Shown here: piece after piece, positions 5,418 to 10,595 of the stretch
Layout of the letters: every line of letters begins with the position of its first letter
Numbering within the stretch: the first letter of the stretch is position 1
From: JAUPTX01 sp964652835
GTDB taxonomy: Bacteria; Patescibacteriota; Minisyncoccia; Phycocordibacterales; CSBR16-119
Assembly (NCBI GenBank): GCA_964652835.1
Contig: CAZZCB010000016.1
Span: 1 to 10,650 of the forward strand
Length of the DNA stretch: 10,650 nucleotides
Direction of reading: 5' to 3'
Translations under genes and position numbers: made by a program
Notes under the pieces: model-generated
Databases searched by the model: none
Told to the model about the DNA's origin: nothing
What the model saw: only the letters and a program-made list of their open reading frames with translations

Positions 5418-7133
5418 ATGTTTAAAGAAGAAATTGAAAAATTAATAAAAGGAGATGTTGAGAATTCTCTTGATGTTCTAAAAAAATATAGTCACGACTA
5501 CAGCGTTTTTGAAGTTCCTCCGGAAGTTATAGTTTTCCCGAAAGATGCGGAAGATGTAAAAACTCTTGTAAAATTTGTAAACAAAAAAAGAGAACAAGGA
5601 TATTTTTATGTATCGCTAACTCCTCGTGGAGCGGGGACTTGTATGTCCGGAGGGTCGCTCAACACTTCTATTATTATGGATATGACTCGGTATATGTCTG
5701 GAACTTTGGAAGTCAAAAAAGTAAATCCTTTTACACAGAAACCAGTAATCGGAGGAAAATCATATAAGATTTCTGGAGAAGCGACAGTTTTACCGGGAAC
5801 TTTCTATCGAGATTTTGAAAAAGAGACTTTAAAACAAGAGCTTTTGATGCCTTGTTATCCAGCTTCGAAAAATCTGTGTACGGTCGGCGGTATGGCCGCA
5901 AACAACGGAGCAGGGGAGAAAAGTCTAAAATACGGACAAAATAAAGACTTTATAAAAAGTTTGAAAGTAGTGCTCGACGACGGTGAAGAATATGAAATAA
6001 AGCCGATCACGAAAGCAGAGCTGGAAGCAAAATCTCTGGAAGAAAATTCTCTTGGGCGAATTTGCAGGCGCGTCTGGAATCTTGTCAGAAGAAATGAAGA
6101 AGAAATAAAAGATGCCAGACCAAAAGTTTCTAAGAACTCTTCAGGGTATTTGATTTGGGATGTTTGGAATGAGAAAACAGAAATGTTCGACCTAACAAAA
6201 CTTTTCGTCGGAGCGCAAGGTACAACAGGAGTTATCACGCAGATTACTTACAACTTGGTTTCTACAGAAAGTCACTCAAAACTTCTTGTTGTTTTTCTAA
6301 AAGATTTAAACCAAATCCCAGAGCTGACGAACGAACTTTTAAAGTTTGATCTAGAGACACTAGAAGTTTACGACGACAACACGATCAAGTTTGCTGTTAA
6401 GTTTTTCAAGAGCTTTGTAAAAGATAAAGGCATAAAGGGGATTTTCAGATATGCGGTAAATTTCTTCCCAGAATTTTTAATGGTCCTGCGGGGCGGTATG
6501 CCGAAACTTATTGTTTTGGCTGAGTTCGTTTCAAATGATGAATTTGAAATAGCTGGTGAAGCTCTTTCCGCACAGAGGCAAATCGCCCACCTCGGTCTTC
6601 GCACAAGAGTTATAAAGACAGAGGAAGAAAGGAATAAATATTTCGATATAAGACGAGATAGTTTTAAACTTTTGTCAGACCATTCAAAAGGCACAAAAAC
6701 AGCGCCTTTTATAGACGATATCGCTATTGCGCCAGAAAAACTTCCACAGTATTTACCAGAGCTTACGAAAATCCTAGACAGAGAAAAACTTCTCTATACT
6801 ATCGCTGGGCACTTGGGAAATGGAAATCTTCACATAATCCCGCTTATGAATTTTGACGATCCAAAAACTCGCGAAATAATAATCCGTATTTCTCCAGAGG
6901 TGTATAGTATTGTTAAAAAATATGGGGGAACAATGACAGCTGAGCACAACGACGGGATAATCAGAACTCCATTCCTCTCACTTATGTTCGGTGAAAAAGT
7001 AAACGAGGTTTTCAAAGAGATAAAAGAAATCTTCGACCCAAAAAACATCTTCAACCCAGGTAAAAAAGTAGGATTTACAACTGAAGATATTGAAAAATAT
7101 ATCATCCCACCAAAAACCCAAAAAACAAAGTAG
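5418..7133 (+). CDS. FAD-linked oxidase of the glycolate oxidase/D-lactate dehydrogenase (GlcD) type
   Basis: This 571-aa flavoprotein has a complete PCMH-type FAD-binding domain and FAD-oxidase C-terminal domain. The N-terminal domain shows TPRGAGT (68-74), TVGGMAANNGAG (155-166), KYG (171-173) and GAQGTTG (265-271). The C-terminal domain shows GHLGNGNLH (464-472), AEHNDG (508-513) and FDPKNIFNPGKK (539-550). Relatives oxidise 2-hydroxy acids such as glycolate, D-lactate or 2-hydroxyglutarate and pass electrons to quinone, flavoprotein or Fe-S partners. No Fe-S domain is fused and no partner gene follows. The usual GHxGDGN has Asn for Asp, and the EHG motif is EHN, as in some YdiJ-like large oxidases. 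The substrate is not predictable. It is cotranscribed with the 104-aa protein two bases upstream. No strong terminator follows the stop. Confidence 0.92.
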   Translation: MFKEEIEKLIKGDVENSLDVLKKYSHDYSVFEVPPEVIVFPKDAEDVKTLVKFVNKKREQGYFYVSLTPRGAGTCMSGGSLNTSIIMDMTRYMSGTLEVKKVNPFTQKPVIGGKSYKISGEATVLPGTFYRDFEKETLKQELLMPCYPASKNLCTVGGMAANNGAGEKSLKYGQNKDFIKSLKVVLDDGEEYEIKPITKAELEAKSLEENSLGRICRRVWNLVRRNEEEIKDARPKVSKNSSGYLIWDVWNEKTEMFDLTKLFVGAQGTTGVITQITYNLVSTESHSKLLVVFLKDLNQIPELTNELLKFDLETLEVYDDNTIKFAVKFFKSFVKDKGIKGIFRYAVNFFPEFLMVLRGGMPKLIVLAEFVSNDEFEIAGEALSAQRQIAHLGLRTRVIKTEEERNKYFDIRRDSFKLLSDHSKGTKTAPFIDDIAIAPEKLPQYLPELTKILDREKLLYTIAGHLGNGNLHIIPLMNFDDPKTREIIIRISPEVYSIVKKYGGTMTAEHNDGIIRTPFLSLMFGEKVNEVFKEIKEIFDPKNIFNPGKKVGFTTEDIEKYIIPPKTQKTK

Positions 7134-7167
7134 GTTTTCTGTAATTTTTTCCTTAAGTCTGCGTCAC

Positions 7168-7173
7168 TATAAT
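7168..7173 (+). promoter_or_regulatory. Probable -10 box upstream of the 57-aa membrane peptide
   Basis: A consensus TATAAT ends 22 bases before the ATG at 7196. No clear -35 is seen. The short leader can form a small CAAC/GTTG hairpin (about 7174-7187). Confidence 0.45.
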
Positions 7174-7195
7174 TGCAACAGAAAGTTGTTTAATT

Positions 7196-7369
7196 ATGCA
7201 AACTTTTAAAGAAAATTTAGAATCAAGAAAAGATCAAAACCTAATGTCTTTTGTACTTATGGTTTGTTTTCTAATGATTATATTTTCTTTTTTGGGCGCA
7301 TTTGGGACAGAGGCAAAATCAGTTCAAAATACTGATAATACAGAAAATGTAGCCCTGGGAAATATATAA
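7196..7369 (+). CDS. Small single-pass membrane protein, 57 aa
   Basis: A 57-codon ORF that fills the gap between the FAD oxidase and L25. A basic, amphipathic start (MQTFKENLESRKDQN) is followed by one hydrophobic helix at about residues 17-38 (SFVLMVCFLMIIFSFLGAFG) and a polar, Asn/Thr-rich tail of some 20 residues. The positive-inside rule puts the N-terminus in the cytoplasm and the tail outside. An uncleaved signal anchor is more likely than a lipoprotein, since the single Cys lies mid-helix. A TATAAT box lies upstream. No family is recognised. Support comes from composition, promoter and fit to the gap. Confidence 0.6.
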   Translation: MQTFKENLESRKDQNLMSFVLMVCFLMIIFSFLGAFGTEAKSVQNTDNTENVALGNI

Positions 7370-7416
7370 AATAGAGACCAATTCTTCTAAGTAGTAGACT
7401 TTTTTAGATTTTTGTT

Positions 7417-7422
7417 TATAAT
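7417..7422 (+). promoter_or_regulatory. -10 box of the L25 gene (leaderless arrangement)
   Basis: A consensus TATAAT ends 8 bases before the L25 ATG at 7431, the same spacing as at 5087-5101. A weak -35-like TAGACT lies at 7395-7400 with a 16-bp spacer. Confidence 0.6.
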
Positions 7423-7430
7423 ACTCGGAT

Positions 7431-8075
7431 ATGACAACTTTAAACGCAAACATAAGAGAAATAGTAAACAAGTCTGAAAATAAGGCACTTAGAGAAACTG
7501 GTAAAATCCCAGCTGTTTTCTACGGTTTTAAAAGAGACGTAACTTCTTTATCTGTTGATAAAAAAGAATTTATCAGTGTATTAAAAGAGGCCGGAGAAAC
7601 ATCAACAATAACGCTAAAAACTCCAAACGGAGACTTTAACGCTATGATCCACGATGTTCAAGTAGATCCAATAAAAGGAGAGGTAACTCACGTTGACTTC
7701 CTTTCTGTGGACATGAACAAATCTATCGAGGTTGAAGTTCCTCTTGAATTCATAGGAGAATCAGAGGCTGTAAAAGAAGGAGGCGTTCTTGTAAAAGTTA
7801 TGCACGAGCTTTCTGTAGAATCTCTACCAGCAAGTATTCCACAACACATCGAAGTTGATTTATCGAAGCTTAAGACTATTGATGATATAATCACCTTAGG
7901 AGACCTAAAACTCCCTACAGGTGTAAAATTCGTTGAAGAAGATATGTCTGTAGTTGTTGCATCAGTAACAGCACAACAAGAAGAAGTAGAAACTCCGACA
8001 GAAATTAATCTTGATGCTATCGAGGTTGAAAAGAAAGGTAAGAAAGAAGAAGAAGGAGAGTCTGCATCAAATTAA
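7431..8075 (+). CDS. rplY: 50S ribosomal protein L25 (Ctc/TL5 type)
   Basis: This 214-aa protein is the long, two-domain form of L25, which binds 5S rRNA in the large ribosomal subunit. The N-terminal 5S-binding domain has the family pattern ALRETGKIPAVFYG (19-32) and VDPIKGEVTHVDFLSVD (78-94). The C-terminal beta domain follows, with VKVMHELSVESLPASIPQHI (120s-140s) and a D-L-S-L pattern. The last 35 residues are a charged tail rich in E and K. The protein is full length compared with the Ctc/TL5 family. A -10 box ends 8 bases before the ATG and there is no Shine-Dalgarno sequence. The next gene starts 31 bases after the stop with no terminator between, so read-through is possible. Confidence 0.95.
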   Translation: MTTLNANIREIVNKSENKALRETGKIPAVFYGFKRDVTSLSVDKKEFISVLKEAGETSTITLKTPNGDFNAMIHDVQVDPIKGEVTHVDFLSVDMNKSIEVEVPLEFIGESEAVKEGGVLVKVMHELSVESLPASIPQHIEVDLSKLKTIDDIITLGDLKLPTGVKFVEEDMSVVVASVTAQQEEVETPTEINLDAIEVEKKGKKEEEGESASN

Positions 8076-8106
8076 AAAGTAAAACTTGTTGTGTAGCATT
8101 TAAATT

Positions 8107-9480
8107 ATGTTTACACAAAATATTTCAAAACAAAATAACTTTTTTATAAAAAGCATCACACTTTTGCTCGTGGTGCTTTTTATATTCATATCTTTAGCTC
8201 CGGTTCAAAACGCGAATGCCCAGCTTTCGCCTGAAGAAAGAGCTCAGCTAGAGTCCGAGCTTTCGAGTTTGGAAAAAGAAATCAAAGCCCAAGAAGCTAT
8301 ACTCGCTGGACAGAAAAACAAGTCCGCATCGCTTCAAAGAGATATTGCGCTTCTTCAAGCAAAGATAAACGCAGCAAAATCAAATATTCAGAAAAAAGAT
8401 TTACAGATTAAGAAAATCGGAAGTGAAATCAAAAATAAAAACGAAACGATCAACACTTTAAACCAGGATATAGAGTCTGGTAAGGATTCTTTAGCTCAGC
8501 TTATAAAAAAGACAAATGAAATGGACTACGTGACTTTTGCTCACGCTGTTTTGAGCTCAGAATCTATCTCTGATTTTTATGGAGATATAAACTCATATTC
8601 TTCATTAAAAAAATCTGTTCAAGATTCTGTGAACGAAGTTAGAGGTGTAAAAGTTGCGACAGAAACAGTTAAAAAACAACTAGAGACAAAACAAGTTGAA
8701 GAGATCGACGCTAAAAAAGCTATCGAGCAAGAAAAAGCAAAAGTAGAAGTTTCTGAAAAAGACCAAAAAACACTTTTAAGTATTAGTAAAAACCAAGAAG
8801 CTGAATATGCAAAAGTTTTAGCAGATAGACAAGCTAAAGCTGCAGGTATCAGAGCGAAGCTTTTCGAACTTCGAGGACAAGGAGCTATTCCTTTCGGACA
8901 AGCTTATGAATTTGCTAAAGCTGCAGGTAAATCTACGGGTGTAAGACCAGCTTATATATTGGCGATTCTAAAACAAGAATCAAACCTCGGTGCAAACGTC
9001 GGTACTTGTAACAGGCCTGGAGATACTAGAACTTGGAAAGATATAATGCCTGGACCGACAAGTGGTTCTTGGAGAGATGATCAATCTGCATTCCTTCGTA
9101 TTACTAAAAAGCTCGGTATAAATCCAGACGGTCAGCCTCTTTCTTGTCCTTTAGCATCTGGTGGATGGGGAGGTGCGATGGGTCCTTCACAGTTTATCCC
9201 AGCGACTTGGGAGTCTTATGAAAACAGAATCGCGGCCGCTATGGGCGTGTCTGTTGCTAACCCTTGGAATCCAGCTCACGCTGTGACAGCTACCGCTCTT
9301 TATGTGAGAGACTTGGGTGCGAATGCTCAAACATACACAGCCGAAAGAGAGGCCGCTTGTAAATACTATTCAGGACGAGGATGTTCCGATCCAAAAGTTG
9401 CAAATGCATTTTATGGAAACGCCGTGATGACTCACGCTGCAAATATTCAAAAAGATATCGATGTTTTGGAGAGTTTTTAA
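8107..9480 (+). CDS. Secreted coiled-coil protein with C-terminal lytic transglycosylase-like domain
   Basis: This 457-aa protein has a Sec signal peptide (residues 1-38; hydrophobic core 14-32, probable cleavage after ANA before Gln39). A long coiled coil follows (about 41-250), resembling the PcsB/EnvC-type regulatory coil of peptidoglycan hydrolases. From about 258 there is a lytic transglycosylase-like fold: ILKQESNLG (287-295) with the likely catalytic Glu291, GGAMGPSQFIPATW (355-368) and NPWNPAHAVTATALYVRDLG (385-404). Four Cys (301, 347, 418, 426) lie only in the catalytic part and could form disulfides. It probably cleaves the cell-wall glycan during growth or division, with the coil holding the enzyme in a regulated state. 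A weak TAGCAT -10 box ends 7 bases before the ATG. A terminator follows the stop. Confidence 0.9.
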   Translation: MFTQNISKQNNFFIKSITLLLVVLFIFISLAPVQNANAQLSPEERAQLESELSSLEKEIKAQEAILAGQKNKSASLQRDIALLQAKINAAKSNIQKKDLQIKKIGSEIKNKNETINTLNQDIESGKDSLAQLIKKTNEMDYVTFAHAVLSSESISDFYGDINSYSSLKKSVQDSVNEVRGVKVATETVKKQLETKQVEEIDAKKAIEQEKAKVEVSEKDQKTLLSISKNQEAEYAKVLADRQAKAAGIRAKLFELRGQGAIPFGQAYEFAKAAGKSTGVRPAYILAILKQESNLGANVGTCNRPGDTRTWKDIMPGPTSGSWRDDQSAFLRITKKLGINPDGQPLSCPLASGGWGGAMGPSQFIPATWESYENRIAAAMGVSVANPWNPAHAVTATALYVRDLGANAQTYTAEREAACKYYSGRGCSDPKVANAFYGNAVMTHAANIQKDIDVLESF

Positions 9481-9485
9481 AATAG

Positions 9486-9514
9486 TTTCTAGTAGTTAGT
9501 TTATAGTTTTTAGT
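9486..9514 (+). repeat. Degenerate TAGTTT-type short repeats
   Basis: Between the stop and the terminator hairpin the motif AGTTT/AGTAG recurs several times (AGTTTCTAGTAGTTAGTTT and then ATAGTTTTTAGT). It looks like a degenerate simple repeat. I see no function for it. Confidence 0.4.
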
Positions 9515-9544
9515 AAACAAAAATCCCTTGCGGGATTTTTGTTT
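9515..9544. terminator. Intrinsic terminator, usable from both strands
   Basis: A perfect 13-bp stem (9515-9527 with 9532-9544) has a TTGC loop, GGG/CCC at the tip and T-rich sequence at the foot on each strand. It ends the transglycosylase gene on the plus strand and could catch minus-strand transcripts of the 55-aa ORF. Confidence 0.92.
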
Positions 9545-9562
9545 TATGGAATTAAATTGTTG

Positions 9563-9590
9563 TGGCCCCGGTGCATATGCACCGGGGCCA
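9563..9590. repeat. 28-bp perfect GC-rich palindrome
   Basis: The 14-base arm TGGCCCCGGTGCAT is followed by its exact reverse complement. As RNA it would make a 12-bp GC-rich stem with an ATAT loop. It starts three bases past the stop of the minus-strand 55-aa ORF. Neither side has a T-run, so it is not a classical terminator. It could be an mRNA 3'-end stabiliser or a dimeric protein binding site. Confidence 0.85.
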
Positions 9591-9593
9591 AAG

Positions 9594-9761
9594 TTAGTTT
9601 AACTGTATCTCAAATTGACTTGACTCTGTGGTCAAAATCAAGAAGGGCGCAGGGTTTACTGTCAGTTTGTCATATTTGAAAAAACGTTTTGAGCGAAGTT
9701 CTTGTTTTGTCACACGGCGTAAATTACGCTTAGACTGCTGCTTACCCTTATGTGCGCTCAT
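9594..9761 (-). CDS. Hypothetical small basic protein, 55 aa
   Basis: A 55-codon minus-strand ORF. The first half is strongly basic (MSAHKGKQQSKRNLRRVTKQ, then ELRSKRFF), and the second half is hydrophobic and beta-like (LTVNPAPFLILTT), ending SSQFEIQLN. The composition suggests RNA or ribosome binding, but I recognise no family. An extended -10 box (TGATAAAAT) lies about 35 bases upstream, and AAGGACC directly abuts the ATG. This is one of only two genes here with any Shine-Dalgarno-like bases, though the spacing is too short to be typical. The DksA-like gene has the same GGACCATGAG context. A perfect GC palindrome follows the stop. I judge it more likely real than not. Confidence 0.5.
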   Translation of the reverse strand: MSAHKGKQQSKRNLRRVTKQELRSKRFFKYDKLTVNPAPFLILTTESSQFEIQLN

Positions 9762-9795
9762 GGTCCTTGAGAATTAAAGGTTCAACTTCAATTTT

Positions 9796-9804
9796 ATTTT
9801 ATCA
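9796..9804 (-). promoter_or_regulatory. Extended -10 promoter of the 55-aa basic ORF
   Basis: On the minus strand TGATAAAAT is a TGn-extended -10 box (hexamer 9796-9801). Transcription would start near 9789 and give a leader of about 28 nt. It lies just downstream of the minus-strand terminator at 9820-9850, separating the two small minus-strand units. Confidence 0.45.
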
Positions 9805-9819
9805 TTAATCTAAAAAAAC

Positions 9820-9850
9820 AAAAAGAAAAAAGCCCCGCATGCGCAGGGCT
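9820..9850 (-). terminator. Strong minus-strand intrinsic terminator
   Basis: Read on the minus strand, AGCCCTGC (9850-9843), loop GCAT and GCGGGGCT (9838-9831) form an 8-bp stem with a single G-U pair, followed by TTTTTCTTTTTG. The U-run exists only on the minus strand, so it reports a minus-strand transcript arriving from above 9850. It lies about 29 bases past the stop of the 50-codon ORF. Confidence 0.85.
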
Positions 9851-9878
9851 TCGTTCGTCGAACCTGGGTTCGAGTCCA

Positions 9879-10031
9879 TCATGGATGCCAGTCGTAGTCT
9901 TCCCAATCTAGGGAGCTTGCTTGGCTCTCGTTGTAACTACGAACGTCCTCGTCTACTGGGCAGTCGGCTGAGGGATCGTGTTCACACAGGCAGGTTAAGA
10001 AAATAGTAGAGTTTGCCTTAAAAACCAGCAC
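9879..10031 (-). CDS. Possible small acidic protein (about 50 aa), start uncertain
   Basis: A minus-strand frame is open from about 10076 down to a TGA at 9879-9881. With the GTG at 10029-10031 as start it gives 50 codons. The C-terminal part is striking: CLCEHDPSADCPVDED, then SYNESQASS, ending SLDWEDYDWHP. It is acidic, has three Cys and two Trp, and looks like translated sequence rather than random AT-rich reading. A strong minus-strand terminator follows at once, supporting a transcription unit here. No ATG is available. The first 11 codons lie inside a large hairpin (10000-10093), so either the start is sequestered in RNA or the hairpin was inserted over the original 5' end. I recognise no family. 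It could instead be a structured non-coding RNA. Confidence 0.4.
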   Translation of the reverse strand: MLVFKANSTIFLTCLCEHDPSADCPVDEDVRSYNESQASSLDWEDYDWHP

Positions 10032-10093
10032 TGTTAGAGGAAAGCTAAAGCTTTCCGAGTTTGCAGGTTTTTTGGCTTAAACTCTACTATTTT
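10000..10093. repeat. Compound ~94-nt hairpin (inverted-repeat element)
   Basis: Perfect 15-bp outer arms (10000-10014 with 10079-10093) continue inward with GCC/GGC (10015-10017 with 10074-10076) and AAAAACC/GGTTTTT (10020-10026 with 10066-10072). An inner hairpin has GGAAAGCT/AGCTTTCC arms (10039-10046 with 10049-10056). About 25 outer pairs are nearly continuous. It overlaps the 5' end of the minus-strand 50-codon ORF. A mobile-element remnant, an attenuator or a structured RNA are all possible. Confidence 0.8.
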
Positions 10094-10120
10094 TAGGTGT
10101 GAAGTGTGGGTCTAGATTTT

Positions 10121-10158
10121 CCCGCCTCGCTAGGGCGAGCTCCGCGAGTCGAGGCGGG
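10121..10158. repeat. GC-rich REP-like hairpin
   Basis: CCCGCCTCG (10121-10129) pairs perfectly with CGAGGCGGG (10150-10158). The interior can fold into CTCGC/GCGAG and CTC/GAG mini-stems, giving a branched structure. Its composition stands out sharply from the AT-rich surroundings, like intergenic REP or palindromic repeats. Copy number elsewhere cannot be seen from this window. Confidence 0.75.
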
Positions 10159-10161
10159 TTG

Positions 10162-10190
10162 CTTACTTTTTCATCAATGGAAAAAGTAAG
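10162..10190. repeat. 11-bp inverted repeat next to the REP-like element
   Basis: CTTACTTTTTC (10162-10172) and GAAAAAGTAAG (10180-10190) pair perfectly around a 7-base loop. It lies 11 bp upstream of the L31 -35 box and could be an operator or part of the same inserted element. Confidence 0.6.
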
Positions 10191-10200
10191 AATACGGGTC

Positions 10201-10229
10201 TTGATTTCTAAAACAGCCTATGTTATTAT
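10201..10229 (+). promoter_or_regulatory. Promoter of the L31 gene
   Basis: TTGATT (10201-10206), a 17-bp spacer and TATTAT (10224-10229) make a good housekeeping promoter. The -10 box ends 10 bases before the ATG at 10240, so the leader is only about 3-4 nt and leaves no room for a Shine-Dalgarno sequence. This also fixes the start at 10240 rather than upstream. Confidence 0.75.
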
Positions 10230-10239
10230 CTTTCCTGTT

Positions 10240-10536
10240 ATGAAAAAAGAAATTCACCCAGCAAATTATAGACAAGTTATCTTTCAAGACGTCACTTCAG
10301 GCGAGATGTTTTTGATTGGTTCTACAATGAAAAGTACTGAAAAAGGGAAGTTTGAAGGAAAGGAATACGACTTAGTAAAAGTTGAAATCTCAAGTGCTTC
10401 ACACCCATTTTATACAGGAAAAGAAACAGTTCTGGACACTGCAGGACGAGTAGATAAATTTAAACAAAGAGCTTTGAAAGTTACAAAATCCACAGCAAAA
10501 ACTCCTAAGGCTAAAAAAGAAGAAAAAGAAGCGTAA
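10240..10536 (+). CDS. rpmE: 50S ribosomal protein L31, zinc-free (type B-like)
   Basis: A 98-aa ribosomal protein of the large subunit, where L31 helps bridge the central protuberance to the 30S head. It begins MKKEIHPANYRQVIFQD and contains VKVEISSASHPFYTGKE and DTAGRVDKFKQR, matching type B L31 almost word for word. It lacks the CxxC zinc motif of type A L31, so it needs no zinc. The last 20 residues are a Lys/Ala/Glu-rich extension beyond the usual end. The frame is open upstream to about 10099, but that part translates the GC-rich hairpins and is not conserved in L31. The promoter also places the start at this ATG. A terminator follows, then another gene. Confidence 0.95.
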   Translation: MKKEIHPANYRQVIFQDVTSGEMFLIGSTMKSTEKGKFEGKEYDLVKVEISSASHPFYTGKETVLDTAGRVDKFKQRALKVTKSTAKTPKAKKEEKEA

Positions 10537-10553
10537 ATTTAAAAAACAACATT

Positions 10554-10576
10554 AAAAGGCCTTTTGGTCTTTTTTT
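10554..10576 (+). terminator. Intrinsic terminator after L31
   Basis: AAAAGGCC (10554-10561), loop TTTT and GGTCTTTT (10566-10573) form an 8-bp stem with one G-U pair, followed by more T. It lies 17 bases past the L31 stop. Confidence 0.85.
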
Positions 10577-10580
10577 GTAT

Positions 10581-10586
10581 TATAAT
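10581..10586 (+). promoter_or_regulatory. -10 box of the gene at 10596
   Basis: A consensus TATAAT starts 4 bases after the L31 terminator and ends 9 bases before the ATG at 10596, again leaving almost no leader. No clear -35 box is seen. Confidence 0.55.
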
Positions 10587-10595
10587 TATAAAATC

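Larger units (their letters stand above)
10108..10207 (+). repeat. 12-bp direct repeats flanking the hairpin cluster
   Basis: GGGTCTAGATTT (10108-10119) and GGGTCTTGATTT (10196-10207) match at 11 of 12 bases and bracket 76 bp that hold two hairpins. The second copy contributes the -35 box of the L31 promoter. They could be a target-site duplication of a small inserted element. Confidence 0.45.

Noticed and set aside
7111..7150. Possible terminator after the FAD oxidase gene
   Set aside because: AAAACC/GGTTTT could pair, but the stem is only 6 bp around a loop of about 15 bases, and the T-run is displaced.
9840..10098. tmRNA, tRNA or RNase P RNA in the structured minus-strand region
   Set aside because: TTCGA-containing stretches suggested a T-arm, but the flanking bases do not form a 5-bp T-stem. 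There is no acceptor stem, no CCA end, and no tmRNA or RNase P core consensus.
10099..10239. Upstream extension of the L31 reading frame
   Set aside because: It translates through two hairpins and the promoter itself, has no counterpart in L31 proteins, and the -35/-10 pair fixes the start at 10240.
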